From: an uncultured Lachnospiraceae bacterium
GTDB lineage: Bacteria > Bacillota > Clostridia > Lachnospirales > Lachnospiraceae
Length of the DNA stretch: 42,091 bases
Assembly: GCA_910589265.1 (NCBI GenBank)
Contig: CAJUTQ010000045.1
Coordinates: 1-42,091, forward strand
Reading direction: 5' to 3'
Shown: in pieces, positions 13,555-23,477 of the stretch
How positions within the stretch are numbered: the stretch's first letter is position 1
Layout: every line of letters begins with the position of its first letter
Notes under the pieces: model-generated
Told to the model about the DNA's origin: nothing
The model's input: the letters and a program-made list of their open reading frames with translations, nothing else
The model's database searches: none
Made by a program: the position numbers and the translations under genes

Positions 13555-16545
13555 TACTATATATTTTTCAAATTCCTTCTCTTCAGAAGGCCTTCCAAAG
13601 AAAAATCCCTGGTATAAATCCAATCCCATTTTTTCCATGACTTCCATCTGTTCTTCTGTCTCCACTCCTTCTAAACAAACTCTCATATTTACATTATGAC
13701 ATAATTCAGCAGTAAATCGAATAAAATTTTTATCAAAGCAGCTCTCCAATATGTCCTGGGTAAAGGTTCTATCTATTTTCACAATATCCATTTGAAATTT
13801 CTTTAGAATGCTTAATGAAGAATATCCCGTCCCAAAATCATCCATTGCTAGCCGAAAGCCCATTTTTCTCAGACAATCCAGCCGCTTTTGCATTCTTTCA
13901 AAGTTAGATGCAAGATAACTCTCTGTCAACTCCAAAACAAGATAAGAAGGATCAATATACTGATTCTCTATTTCTTTCTCTATATAATCTAAAAAAGAAG
14001 GATCTTCCAACTGTATATAAGAAAGATTTACACTTATATAAAGATCAGGATTTACTTTCCTCCACTTTTCTTTTGTGAGAGAGGCCTGCCTTAGAATCCA
14101 TTTTCCTAAAGGAATAATTAAAAGATTTTCTTCCAAAATGGGAATCATCTCAGCGGGAGATACCATACCTAGCTCTTCACATTTCCATCGTATCAGTGCC
14201 TCCGCCCCACATACCTTTTTTGTCCCCGCCTGTATTAAAGGCTGATAATGTAATTGGAAGCCTTCAAACTGATTGTCAATACTTTCTCGCAAAAGTCTTG
14301 TCAACCGTAAAGCTTTTTCCTCGTTTTGCATAATTTCATGAGTGAAAAAAATAAGACGGTTTCTTCCTTTTCTTTTCGCACATGTCAAAGAAAATTCAGC
14401 ATTTTTCATTAATTCCTGAAAGCATTTTCCATCCTTGGGATAAAAGGCGCAGCCTCCAGAAATAGAACTATAAAACTTTTTATTGTTATGAGACTGCTGT
14501 TTTGAGTAAATTTCCTGAATTTTTTGATAAAAGCTTTCTATTTCCTCTTTGATTCCTCCTGGAAATATAACGGCAAACTCATCGCCGTCAAACCGGAATA
14601 CAGAAGCTTTCGGAGGGAGCATTGCTAGTATATTTTGGGCTACTGCTTGAATGACTCGATCTCCAAAGGTCCGGTCATATAAATTATTGATTTTCTTAAA
14701 TCCATCCAGGCCTAAAAGAACAAAACCAAAAGGGGTGTCTTTTCCATCTTTTAAATATTCCTGAGCCTGATCTTCACACTCAAATTTGTTCCCTAAGCCA
14801 GTGAGAAGATCCATGCTGCTCTCTTTTCCCAGATGGGTAATAATCCCTGCTAAGAGAGCTGGATTTCCCTCTTTATCCTTTTCAATATGTCCTCTGCATC
14901 GCAACCACACCCAGTCTCCGTCTTTGTTAGATGCCCTGTATTCCACGTGATAGGTAGAGCTTTCCCCGCTAAAGGCTTTCTCGTTGGCCTCCTGATAACC
15001 ATTTCTGTCACTTTCATGAATAATGCTTTCCCATACAGCCCCTGCATCTCTAATTACCTCTCCTGGAAGATTGAATTCTTCTACCAGCGCTTTGGGATAT
15101 CGGTACAAGCCCGTTTTTATATCGCAAATAAAAATGTGCTCGTTCATACTTTTCGCCAGAGCATCATACATCTGTTCTTTATCAAAGCGAAAATCCTCTA
15201 TGTTAAACTTCTGATCTTCTTTCTTTAGCCTTTCCTCCGCCAGATAAATATGGTGCTGCCTCTTTCTCACATACATTCTCTCATCCAATGTTCGGAAAAT
15301 GTCCCGAAGAAGATAGTTCTCGTCCCCCCTTACTTCCAATAAACCATAGCAAAAGCCTAACTCATATTGTTTCTTTTTTTTCCTTTTTACTTCTTCTAAA
15401 TGCAAAAGAATATCCTTTAACTTTTGCTCTGCCTCTGCCTCCTGGCAATTGGGAAAAACAATAATAAATTCATCTCCACTTAAGCGAAGGGCATATTCTC
15501 CTTCCTTTAAATGCTCCTTCACCCCTTTTGTCACTTGGATAATAAATTCATCCCCTTCAGCATGTCCGTAAGTATCATTGACTTTTTTTAAATCATTTAA
15601 ATCAAACATGCAGAAGGTACAAGGCCTTTTGCACTGCCTTACCTCCCTCAATGTCTTCTTTGCCTCTATTTTTCCTCCTCTGCGGTTAAAAAGTCCTGTC
15701 AGTTCATCAATAGCCGCCGTCTGGGTCAGCTTTCTTTGCTCCGTCACATCAATTGCCTGGTGGAAATGGGCTTCCTTCCCATCAATCCAACGAATCAGAC
15801 AGTCATAATTCTCATAAATGTGGCTGTTTATGCTACTATGCTCCTCCCATAGATAACTAGGGGATTCTTCTTTTGACTCTAAAAGCTTATCCATAGGGCA
15901 AAAGGGACATCTTTCATCCATATCTTTTTGGATTACTTTCCAACATATCTTTCCTACTGGATCTTCCAGCCCATAATCCTGCTTCATAGCATTGTTCATA
16001 AAAAGAATTCGATCCGTTTTTATATCTGTTATGTAAAGGTTCATCTTTACCCTGTTCATAATCTCTTCAAACACCCAGCTGTTTAGGCTGTTTTTTTGAA
16101 AAATAAACGAGAGAAATCTTTCGACTTCCATCATCCTTTCTGGCTCATCTGGCTCTGCCGGCCCTAGTCCCATGCCAATGAGAACATATCCTGTGTCCTT
16201 AGGCCAGCTTAAAGGATAAAATACTTGTATCCTCCCTTCCTCCTGTCTTGAAATATCCTCTAAAATCTTCTCCTTCCCTGTTTTCACGCTCTCCTGAATC
16301 CATTCTCTCCATGTGGATGTCCTGTTCTCTTCCACATGGAAAGCTTTATCTGAGTTCTCATTCCAAGTGACTGCCTTTAATTCTTTTTTCGTCCTATGAT
16401 AATGTATGAGCAGAAGGCCTGACAGTTTAATGTTTTCTCTAAATAGCCTGGCTAAGTTATAAACACTTTCTTCCATTGACAATTCCCCAATGGGAAGCAA
16501 TAACTTACAAATTAAGGAAAAGCTATTCTTGTTCTCTAAATCCAT
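13537..16545 (-). CDS. GAF/PAS-GGDEF-PAS-GGDEF-EAL cyclic-di-GMP protein
   Basis: A 1002-residue soluble signalling protein. In order: a GAF-like N-terminus (about 15-150), a PAS domain (about 160-265) with a Cys cluster ERCPFCPMDK, a first GGDEF domain (about 275-420; DELTGLFNRR, motif SGDEF), a second PAS (about 460-580), a second GGDEF (about 585-735; LLTGLGNK, motif DGDEF), and a C-terminal EAL phosphodiesterase (about 750-1000). The EAL domain keeps its catalytic signatures (AEALIRW, ELTES, MDDFGTGYSS, EGVETEEQ, QGFFFG), so c-di-GMP hydrolysis is likely. Both GGDEF motifs are non-canonical and lack an RxxD inhibitory site. The first keeps FDLNDLKKVNDTYGH and could still synthesise; the second is probably inactive or regulatory. 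AGAGGAAAG precedes the ATG. Confidence 0.93.
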   Translation of the reverse strand: MDLENKNSFSLICKLLLPIGELSMEESVYNLARLFRENIKLSGLLLIHYHRTKKELKAVTWNENSDKAFHVEENRTSTWREWIQESVKTGKEKILEDISRQEEGRIQVFYPLSWPKDTGYVLIGMGLGPAEPDEPERMMEVERFLSFIFQKNSLNSWVFEEIMNRVKMNLYITDIKTDRILFMNNAMKQDYGLEDPVGKICWKVIQKDMDERCPFCPMDKLLESKEESPSYLWEEHSSINSHIYENYDCLIRWIDGKEAHFHQAIDVTEQRKLTQTAAIDELTGLFNRRGGKIEAKKTLREVRQCKRPCTFCMFDLNDLKKVNDTYGHAEGDEFIIQVTKGVKEHLKEGEYALRLSGDEFIIVFPNCQEAEAEQKLKDILLHLEEVKRKKKKQYELGFCYGLLEVRGDENYLLRDIFRTLDERMYVRKRQHHIYLAEERLKKEDQKFNIEDFRFDKEQMYDALAKSMNEHIFICDIKTGLYRYPKALVEEFNLPGEVIRDAGAVWESIIHESDRNGYQEANEKAFSGESSTYHVEYRASNKDGDWVWLRCRGHIEKDKEGNPALLAGIITHLGKESSMDLLTGLGNKFECEDQAQEYLKDGKDTPFGFVLLGLDGFKKINNLYDRTFGDRVIQAVAQNILAMLPPKASVFRFDGDEFAVIFPGGIKEEIESFYQKIQEIYSKQQSHNNKKFYSSISGGCAFYPKDGKCFQELMKNAEFSLTCAKRKGRNRLIFFTHEIMQNEEKALRLTRLLRESIDNQFEGFQLHYQPLIQAGTKKVCGAEALIRWKCEELGMVSPAEMIPILEENLLIIPLGKWILRQASLTKEKWRKVNPDLYISVNLSYIQLEDPSFLDYIEKEIENQYIDPSYLVLELTESYLASNFERMQKRLDCLRKMGFRLAMDDFGTGYSSLSILKKFQMDIVKIDRTFTQDILESCFDKNFIRFTAELCHNVNMRVCLEGVETEEQMEVMEKMGLDLYQGFFFGRPSEEKEFEKYIVKREDD

Positions 16546-16698
16546 CTTTTCTTTCCTCTCTCCTTTACCATGTCTTTTTCTTATCCATAATCATACAACA
16601 CAGAGGCGTCTGATTCAAGTAATTCCTTATAATAAATCATAGAATTTTGCACATAATATACAGAGAATCTATTTTATGGAAAGGAATCATACTATTTT

Positions 16699-17481
16699 AT
16701 GAAAAGACATTTGAGCATTTCATTTCTCTTTTTCTCCCTTCTTTTCCCAGGCTGCTCAAAAGAGGTAGGAGGACTTCCCCCTGCAAAAGCAGTTAAAACG
16801 CCCTCTATACCAGCTGCAGAAGTTGTTTTTCAGGACAGGCTGGAAGAAAAAATAGGTGAAAATGGAAACTATCTCCTGACTCTTGTCTCTAACTTTCCCA
16901 CTATAACTATGGATAGTAATCCTGATGCAGCTATTAAAATCAACGGGTATTTCCAAAATGAGGAAATTTATTTTAATGAAAAAGCAGATAAATTTTTTGC
17001 TGAAGTTTTTAGGGAAACCCCTTCCCTGACTTCTTACCCAGTTCCTTCTTATATTTTGGACTCTCACTTTACATTAATTTTTGAAAATGACCAGATCCTT
17101 AGTTTTGTGAGAACAGACTACGAAAATACAACAGGCCAAAAGGCCAACACCCTTTGGGAGGCCTATAATTTTGATTTGGATACAGGAAATCTTCTATCCT
17201 TTCAAGACATTGTCACAGATGAAAAAAAGGCTCTTGTTTTTCTTGCAGAATATTTGACAGAACAAATGGAGAATCCTCAATATGAAAATATTTCTTGGAA
17301 AAATACTAATCTTCCCCTTCTTCTTGCAGAAGCTGACTGGTATTTTTCCGAAAATGGATTGGTCCTTCTTATAAAACCAGGTAAAATAGCCCCTTACAAG
17401 GAAGGTTTTTTCCAGTTTACTATCCCTTACAATAACTTTTCCTTTCTAAAAAATAAATACCAGTTCATGGCTGTCCCATAA
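16699..17481 (+). CDS. DUF4163/DUF3298-type lipoprotein
   Basis: A 260-residue lipoprotein. The signal peptide MKRHLSISFLFFSLLFPGC ends in the lipobox LFPGC, so it should be lipidated at Cys19 and anchored outside the membrane. The mature part has a DUF4163-like region (about 55-130, EKIGENGNYLLTLVSNFPTI) and a DUF3298-like C-terminus (FDLDTGNLLSFQDIVTDEKK, FTIPYNNF), the pair found in PdaC- and RsiV-type extracytoplasmic proteins. There is no deacetylase domain, so the protein is probably an envelope-sensing or binding lipoprotein. It is divergent from the c-di-GMP gene and convergent with truA, with only 7 nt between ends. Confidence 0.8.
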   Translation: MKRHLSISFLFFSLLFPGCSKEVGGLPPAKAVKTPSIPAAEVVFQDRLEEKIGENGNYLLTLVSNFPTITMDSNPDAAIKINGYFQNEEIYFNEKADKFFAEVFRETPSLTSYPVPSYILDSHFTLIFENDQILSFVRTDYENTTGQKANTLWEAYNFDLDTGNLLSFQDIVTDEKKALVFLAEYLTEQMENPQYENISWKNTNLPLLLAEADWYFSENGLVLLIKPGKIAPYKEGFFQFTIPYNNFSFLKNKYQFMAVP

Positions 17482-17488
17482 ACGTTCT

Positions 17489-18226
17489 CTAATAATGTAC
17501 TTCCCATAAAACCAGTCCATTGGCTGGCGCTAAGGGTCCTGCCTTTTCCCTTCTTCCCGATTTTATAATGGATTCTATATCTCTTGGTTCTCTCTTGCCC
17601 AATCCAATGTCCAGCAAAGTTCCTGTCATAATTCGAACCATATGGTATAGAAAGCCGTCCCCTTTATATATAAATTGTATCTCATCTCCTAATGAATGGA
17701 TTTTTATGGATTCTATTGTGCGGATTGTTGACTTTTTCTTTTTTTTGGCTGATGTGAAAGCTTGAAAGTCATGAGTTCCTATGAGATAGGAAGCCCCTTC
17801 TTTCATTTCTGAGAGCTTTAAAGGTTCTAGAATCCTATGTACAAATTTTCTGTCCAAAACATTGGGAACCTTACTATTCCATACTCTGTAAATATATGTT
17901 TTTCCCTTTGCATTTAACCTGCTGTGAAATCGGTGGTGAACTTCTTCTGCCTCTGTAATACCAATGTCCATTGGCAAATACTCATTGGCATAGTCCATCA
18001 TTTCCTCTGGACTTTTCTCTGAACTTGTATGAAAATGAATAATTTGTCCTTTAGCGTGTACCCCTGCATCGGTTCTCCCAGCCCCTTGGATTTCCAAAGG
18101 GGCCCTTTCCATTTTGCTAAAAACCATTTCTAATTTTTTCTGTATTGTGTTTTCTGTGGAACTTTGACGCTGCCAGCCATTATACCGCGTCCCTTCGTAT
18201 TCCACTTTCATTTTCACTGTGCGCAT
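17489..18226 (-). CDS. truA: tRNA pseudouridine synthase A
   Basis: A 245-residue TruA, which isomerises uridines 38-40 in the tRNA anticodon arm. The catalytic Asp53 sits in GAGRTDAGVHAKGQ, and the conserved YNGWQ, GTHDFQAFTSA and GDGFLYHMVRIM signatures are present. The ATG at 18226 (MRTVKMKVEYEG) is preferred over the longer frame from 18265 because GGAGG lies 8 nt upstream and the family starts here. It overlaps the end of the alpha/beta hydrolase gene by 47 nt, indicating cotranscription and coupling. Confidence 0.95.
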   Translation of the reverse strand: MRTVKMKVEYEGTRYNGWQRQSSTENTIQKKLEMVFSKMERAPLEIQGAGRTDAGVHAKGQIIHFHTSSEKSPEEMMDYANEYLPMDIGITEAEEVHHRFHSRLNAKGKTYIYRVWNSKVPNVLDRKFVHRILEPLKLSEMKEGASYLIGTHDFQAFTSAKKKKKSTIRTIESIKIHSLGDEIQFIYKGDGFLYHMVRIMTGTLLDIGLGKREPRDIESIIKSGRREKAGPLAPANGLVLWEVHY

Positions 18227-19295
18227 CCTTTCTTCCTCCTGTACATTGGATAAAAAAACATACAATCCTTTCCATCATCTTCTCATCGTGGACATGATAT
18301 TGTTTCATGTCAATATTATTCAAAAATTCTCTCTTTACCTTTTGTGGTATATTTTTTTCCTTCCTGTACTGCCCCATGATTCTCTCCCACTTCTCCAGCA
18401 TTTTCTGAAAATAAGCAAGAGCCTTATCAGAACGTACAATGTCATGACCTTTATGACGGCACAAATACGTTTTTACATTTTCTGTCTTTCTCTCCTGGCA
18501 GTGTTTCCATAAGCTGCAAGATAGATCTACGATAGGGTCATCCTCACTGTGTAAAATAAAGGCAGGAATATTCCTTTTTAAAATTCCCTCTATTCCACCA
18601 TATAAAGGATATTTCCAAAAAAGAAGCCTCCGATATAGGCGAAGAAAAGGCAGCATCCACAAAATTTTATTTCCATAAATCTTTTTCCCCCCAAGACAAA
18701 GCATTTCTGTTGGATCACTAAATCCAGACCGGCTAACTATCCCGTCCACTTTATGGTCATAATGTAGAACTGCTGCTACTGCATATCCACCCATACTATG
18801 TCCATATAGTAAAATAGGAAGTTCTCCCCTTCCTTTTCTACTCTCTAAAAATTCCAAGGCATAATGCAAATCAATAACAGCCTGCTCTAATCCAAGGAGT
18901 CCTCTTCCTCCACTTTCCATACAGCCTGTATTGTCAAACCCAAAAACACAAAAACCTTCTTTCACAAATCTCTCCACATCATATAAATAGTCCGTATGCC
19001 CCTGAAAAATCCCAGGAGAAAGGACAATGCATCCCCTTACATGTTCAAAAGGGCCAAAGCCTCCCTTTGGATAATAAAAGTATCCTTTCAGCCTCTGCCC
19101 CCTATTGGAAGGAAATAAAGCAGCCTGACGATCCATTGTATGGAAATCTTCATATTTGACTGCCATTGGTTCTTTTCTTATTTCCACTCGTTTGTTAAAT
19201 ACTTTATCATAAAGTATTTTTGCAGCTCCAAAGGGAATCATGTAAGCCGCTGTCATGACTGTCACAGCCATTCCTATTTGCTTTTTCTTTGTCAT
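18180..19295 (-). CDS. Membrane-anchored alpha/beta hydrolase
   Basis: A 371-residue hydrolase of the serine aminopeptidase S33 / YqkD type. An N-terminal hydrophobic segment (QIGMAVTVMTAAYMIPFG) acts as membrane anchor or signal. The nucleophile elbow is GHSMGG, the oxyanion region precedes it (CIVLSPGIFQGH), the acid is probably Asp in HSEDDPIV, and the base His in HKGHD. The substrate is unknown. The ATG at 19295 is chosen because an ATG at 19319 would begin nearly at the predicted transcription start, but this choice is not firm. A TTGTGG-16-TATAAC promoter is visible immediately upstream. The 3' end runs 47 nt into truA. Confidence 0.8.
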   Translation of the reverse strand: MTKKKQIGMAVTVMTAAYMIPFGAAKILYDKVFNKRVEIRKEPMAVKYEDFHTMDRQAALFPSNRGQRLKGYFYYPKGGFGPFEHVRGCIVLSPGIFQGHTDYLYDVERFVKEGFCVFGFDNTGCMESGGRGLLGLEQAVIDLHYALEFLESRKGRGELPILLYGHSMGGYAVAAVLHYDHKVDGIVSRSGFSDPTEMLCLGGKKIYGNKILWMLPFLRLYRRLLFWKYPLYGGIEGILKRNIPAFILHSEDDPIVDLSCSLWKHCQERKTENVKTYLCRHKGHDIVRSDKALAYFQKMLEKWERIMGQYRKEKNIPQKVKREFLNNIDMKQYHVHDEKMMERIVCFFIQCTGGRKDAHSENESGIRRDAV

Positions 19296-19398
19296 ACTTC
19301 TTCCCACTTTCCGCCTCATTGGCAAATGTTATAATATGGGAATAGTATGCCACAAAACCCCTCCTCTCATGTAATTATAAAAGCTTCCTTTTCTATCT

Positions 19399-20523
19399 TT
19401 AAAACTTTCGAAATTGGTTAATGCCTTCCACAAGTAATTTTATACTTTTCTTTGTCTCATCAAAAAGACCTGCCTTGTATAAATTGTACGTAATCATTCC
19501 AATGGGAATAGCAATAATCATTCCCACGACCCCTCCTATGCGAAAACCTACATATAACAAAAAAAGTGTGGGAATCGGGCGCATTCCCACAGAGTCCCCT
19601 ACTAATTTGGGCTGGATAAGCTGACGGATAAACTGACTTACACCCCACAGAATCAGCAATCCAAAGGCAGTTCCATAGTCTCTGGACATAAATTTGAAAA
19701 CCGCCCAAGGAGCAATCACTGCTCCTGTTCCAAAAAAAGGAAGAAAGTCCAATAGTGCTGTGAGAAAAGCAATGAGTAGACTGTAATTCACTTTTAATAC
19801 TCCAAATCCTATCCCTAAAATGAAAAAAACAACAACCATTATTTTTAACTGAGCCTTAAAATATCCCCCCACAGCCTGGGCCAAACTTGTCCATACAATG
19901 TTCCACTTGTGAAGGAAAGAGGAAGGAAGAAAAGCTTTTATCGTTTCATTAATTTCATTTTTTTGTGCTACAAATAAATAAGAGGAAAGAAGAGCCATAA
20001 TGACTCCCATAGCAATCGTTGGAAGATTTTTAGCTACACTTCCCGCAGCGCTGGTAACTGTGGAAGCTCCTACTTTCTCAATGAAACTTCCTAAAAGTCC
20101 GTTTACACTTCTCTCCATTGTCTGGATTCCCTGTTGCAAGGAAAGGGGAAGTCTATCCAATAAACGCTCCATATTGATGAATATTTCCTGCAAATCTTTC
20201 TCCATACTTTCGTAAAGTACAGGAAGGGAACGTAAAAATCCAGCCCCCTCCTCTACCAGCTTTGCCACAATCAAATATCCAATTAGTCCCACTCCTCCAA
20301 GAACTAGAATAATCACAAAGGCAGAACCTGCCTTTCGTACAATTTTCAACCTCTTCTCCAAAATTTTTACTACTGGACTGACAATCATGGCCACAACCCA
20401 GCCAATAACAAAGGGCATAAAAAATACAATGACTCTGGGGACAATAAATAGAAAAAACAAGATCCAGAAGATAGCAATCAATATATTAGTTACTGCTTTC
20501 ACATAATCCATCCATGTATGCAT
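19399..20523 (-). CDS. AI-2E-family permease, YtvI-like sporulation membrane protein
   Basis: About 374 residues from the ATG at 20523 (MHTWMDYVKAVT), with GGAAGGG 9 nt upstream; longer in-frame starts exist. Hydrophobic segments come in two blocks: a pair at the N-terminus (ILFFLFIVPRVIVFFMPFV and SAFVIILVLGGVGLIGYLIV), then a long soluble region, then about five more. This is the YtvI/PerM (AI-2 exporter-like, UPF0118) layout, including LLDFLPFFGTGAVIAPWA and QLIQPKLVGDSVGMRPI. In spore formers the YtvI branch is sporulation-associated. The 5' end overlaps ysxC, so it ends that operon. Confidence 0.88.
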   Translation of the reverse strand: MHTWMDYVKAVTNILIAIFWILFFLFIVPRVIVFFMPFVIGWVVAMIVSPVVKILEKRLKIVRKAGSAFVIILVLGGVGLIGYLIVAKLVEEGAGFLRSLPVLYESMEKDLQEIFINMERLLDRLPLSLQQGIQTMERSVNGLLGSFIEKVGASTVTSAAGSVAKNLPTIAMGVIMALLSSYLFVAQKNEINETIKAFLPSSFLHKWNIVWTSLAQAVGGYFKAQLKIMVVVFFILGIGFGVLKVNYSLLIAFLTALLDFLPFFGTGAVIAPWAVFKFMSRDYGTAFGLLILWGVSQFIRQLIQPKLVGDSVGMRPIPTLFLLYVGFRIGGVVGMIIAIPIGMITYNLYKAGLFDETKKSIKLLVEGINQFRKF

Positions 20524-21079
20524 ATATCTCATCCCTTCCTTGCTTCGTCTGGGCTGAAAACGGAATGACAACTGTGTCCTTTTGTCCATTGAGCCCTTCT
20601 ATTAGCATCTTCCTGTGCTTTTGTACTTGGCTCCTTTTAATTTTATCCAACTTTGTGGCAATGATAACAGGGGAAAAACCATTGTGCTGAATCCACTGGT
20701 ACATTGTCCTATCGTTTGCAGAAGGCTCATGTCGAATATCCACAAGTAAAAAGACAGCTTTTAGCTTCTTTGAAGACTGTAAATACCTCTCTACCATTTT
20801 CCCCCATTGATTTTTTACTTCTATAGAAGCTTTTGTATATCCATAACCAGGTAAGTCTACAAAATACATTTCTCCATTAATATTATAATAATTAATTGTC
20901 TGGGTTTTTCCTGGCTGGGAAGAAATTCTTGCCAAAGACTTTCGATTCATCAGCACATTGATTAAGGAAGACTTCCCTACATTACTTTTTCCTGCAAAGG
21001 CAATCTCCATATGCTCATTTTGGGGAAATACACTTGTAATCCCACATACCGTCTCCAAACATACATTTTTAATTACCAT
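20486..21079 (-). CDS. ysxC: Ribosome biogenesis GTPase YsxC/EngB
   Basis: A 197-residue GTPase needed for late assembly of the 50S subunit. Nucleotide motifs are G1 GKSNVGKSS, G3 DLPGYGYTKA (with the family-specific GYGY), G4 TKLDK and G5 FSAQT. The length is typical. Its ATG lies inside the last codons of lon (11-nt overlap), so translation is coupled. The lon-ysxC pairing is conserved in Firmicutes. Confidence 0.96.
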   Translation of the reverse strand: MVIKNVCLETVCGITSVFPQNEHMEIAFAGKSNVGKSSLINVLMNRKSLARISSQPGKTQTINYYNINGEMYFVDLPGYGYTKASIEVKNQWGKMVERYLQSSKKLKAVFLLVDIRHEPSANDRTMYQWIQHNGFSPVIIATKLDKIKRSQVQKHRKMLIEGLNGQKDTVVIPFSAQTKQGRDEIYAYMDGLCESSN

Positions 21080-23429
21080 TCTTATTCTTCTGATCCTTTC
21101 CTATATCTTCCTCTTTGCACAATGCATAAGCCAGAACATCTTCCATAACTTCTACATAGAAAATTTCAATGCCGCCCTTTATTTCTTCTGAAATCTCTGC
21201 CACGTCCCTTTCATTTTTCTTTGGCACAAGCACTGTTTTCATTCCAGCGTTTTTAGCAGCTAATATTTTTTCTTTTAATCCTCCTATGGGAAGTACTCTC
21301 CCCCGCAATGTAATTTCCCCTGTCATAGCCACATCAGCTCTTACTGGTGTTTTTGTTATTGCAGATATTAAGGCTGTAGCCATAGTTATCCCCGCTGATG
21401 GACCGTCCTTTGGCACTGCCCCTTCTGGCAAATGAATGTGAAAATCATGCTTTTTAAAATAGGACGGCTCCACCTTGTACTTTTCCCCTATAGATCGAAT
21501 GTAACTAATTCCAATACGAGCTGACTCCTGCATAACTTCTCCTAGCTGTCCAGTAAGCAAAATCTCTCCCTTCCCTGGCATAATATTTACTTCTATCTGG
21601 AGAGTATCCCCTCCAACGCTTGTCCATGCCAGACCTGTCACAATGCCTATTTCATTCACTTTATTGGCCATATGATATTGGTACTTTTCTTTACCCAAAT
21701 ATTTTTCCAAATTTTTCTCTGTAATGCGAATTCCTTTTTTTCCCTTCTGATATATTTCCCGTACTGCCTTTCTGCAAATTTCTCCTATTTTTCTCTCTAA
21801 ATTTCTTACCCCAGCCTCCTTTGTATAACTGCGGACTATTTTTTCCATAGCTTTTTCCTGAATCGTAAGCTGTCTTGACTCCAGTCCATGCTTTTCCAAC
21901 TGTTTTGGAATCAAATGCTCCTTTGCTATATGTACCTTCTCATTAGCTGTATAACTATTAATTTCTATTACTTCCATACGGTCCAGCAAAGGTCTAGGTA
22001 TTGTTGAAGTAGCATTTGCCGTTGCTATAAATAGCACCTGAGACAAGTCAATGGGAAGTTCCACATAATGATCTCTGAATTTTACGTTCTGCTCTGAATC
22101 CAGCACTTCTAATAAGGCCGAGGCTGTATCTCCTTTGTAATCACTGCTTATTTTATCAATTTCGTCTAAAAGCATGAGGGGATTTTTTACTCCTGCTCCT
22201 TTTAGGCCTTTTGCAATTCTCCCTGGCATAGCGCCAATATAGGTTCTTCTATGTCCTCTGATTTCCGCCTCATCCCGCACACCCCCAAGGCTAATTCTCA
22301 CATATTCCCTGCCAAGGGCCCTTGCAACAGAACGGGCAATAGAGGTTTTTCCAGTCCCTGGAGGTCCTACAAGACAGATAATAGGGCTGTTCCCTTTCTT
22401 TGTCATATTTCTCACTGCAAGAAATTCCAGCATTCTCTCCTTCACTTTCTCCAGCCCATAGTGATCCTCGTTTAACACATTTTCTGCGTAATCTAAGTCC
22501 TCAATATCTTCTTTGGATAAATCCCAAGGAAGCTCCAACAACGTCTCAATATAGCCGCTAATAACAGAACTCTCTGAGGAATTAGCGGATACATTGTTCA
22601 ACCTTTCAATTTCCCTTTTTATTTTATCCTTTACTTCTTGGCTGGCGCATAATGTTTCAAGGGCTTCTTCATATCTCTTTACTTCACTATACCCATCTTT
22701 ACTTCCCAGCTCTTTTCGAATAAAACTTAGCTGCTCCTTTAATATATATTCCTTTTGATTTTTATCTATCTTTTCTTTTACCCCTTGTTGGATTTCCTGC
22801 TTTACTTTTATGATTTGAATTTCATCCCCTAAAATTTTTGCAAGAAGCTCTACTCTTTTTCTCACATCCAGCTCTTCTAAAAGCTTTTGCTTTTGTTCAT
22901 AAGAAATAGGCATGTTCATGGCAATCTGATCCGTCAGCTTGTCCAAATTATATATATCTGCAATCTGTCCAGCAATGGCTTGGCCAACCCTAGGATACAA
23001 AGAGCCATATTCTCCAAAAAGCTCTCTTAACATACGTCCTAAAGCTTCTCCCTCAATGGCATCTATTATCTCCCGAGCTTCCTTTTTTTTCTCTGCCACT
23101 CTGGCCATAAGACAGGTTTTATCTTCTTCAAATCCTAACAGTTCCCCTCTTTCCATTCCTTCCACTAATATTCGAACTAAATTTTTGGGGAGTTTTATGA
23201 TTTGCTTCACAAAGGCAATTGTTCCTATGGAATAAACTCCCTCAAAGTCTGGATCCTCCTCCTCTTTGTCTTTTTGGGTAACGAGAAAAATCTGCTGCCC
23301 TCCCATCATGGCCTTCTCCACAGCACAAATTGATTTTTCTCGGCTTAGATCAAAATGAATGATCATATCTGGAAATATTGTCATCCCTCTTAATGCTACT
23401 GCCGGCATTTCCCTTACTGTATCTTCCAT
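21069..23429 (-). CDS. lon: ATP-dependent protease Lon
   Basis: A homo-oligomeric AAA+ serine protease of about 786 residues that degrades misfolded and regulatory proteins. Domains: N-terminal substrate-binding LON domain (about 5-195; MPAVALRGMTIFPDM), a coiled helical segment, the AAA+ module with Walker A GPPGTGKTS and Walker B LMLLDEIDK, and the C-terminal peptidase with Ser in PKDGPSAGITMATAL and Lys in GGLKEKILAAKNAG. The start at 23429 (MEDTVREMPA) has GAGG 8 nt upstream. A longer in-frame start at 23471 would add about 14 poorly conserved residues. It follows clpX after an intergenic inverted repeat. Confidence 0.96.
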   Translation of the reverse strand: MEDTVREMPAVALRGMTIFPDMIIHFDLSREKSICAVEKAMMGGQQIFLVTQKDKEEEDPDFEGVYSIGTIAFVKQIIKLPKNLVRILVEGMERGELLGFEEDKTCLMARVAEKKKEAREIIDAIEGEALGRMLRELFGEYGSLYPRVGQAIAGQIADIYNLDKLTDQIAMNMPISYEQKQKLLEELDVRKRVELLAKILGDEIQIIKVKQEIQQGVKEKIDKNQKEYILKEQLSFIRKELGSKDGYSEVKRYEEALETLCASQEVKDKIKREIERLNNVSANSSESSVISGYIETLLELPWDLSKEDIEDLDYAENVLNEDHYGLEKVKERMLEFLAVRNMTKKGNSPIICLVGPPGTGKTSIARSVARALGREYVRISLGGVRDEAEIRGHRRTYIGAMPGRIAKGLKGAGVKNPLMLLDEIDKISSDYKGDTASALLEVLDSEQNVKFRDHYVELPIDLSQVLFIATANATSTIPRPLLDRMEVIEINSYTANEKVHIAKEHLIPKQLEKHGLESRQLTIQEKAMEKIVRSYTKEAGVRNLERKIGEICRKAVREIYQKGKKGIRITEKNLEKYLGKEKYQYHMANKVNEIGIVTGLAWTSVGGDTLQIEVNIMPGKGEILLTGQLGEVMQESARIGISYIRSIGEKYKVEPSYFKKHDFHIHLPEGAVPKDGPSAGITMATALISAITKTPVRADVAMTGEITLRGRVLPIGGLKEKILAAKNAGMKTVLVPKKNERDVAEISEEIKGGIEIFYVEVMEDVLAYALCKEEDIGKDQKNKNGN

Positions 23430-23477
23430 TGCTGTATCCTCATCCCCTTTCTTCCAAAAATTTTCCATCACTGGAAT

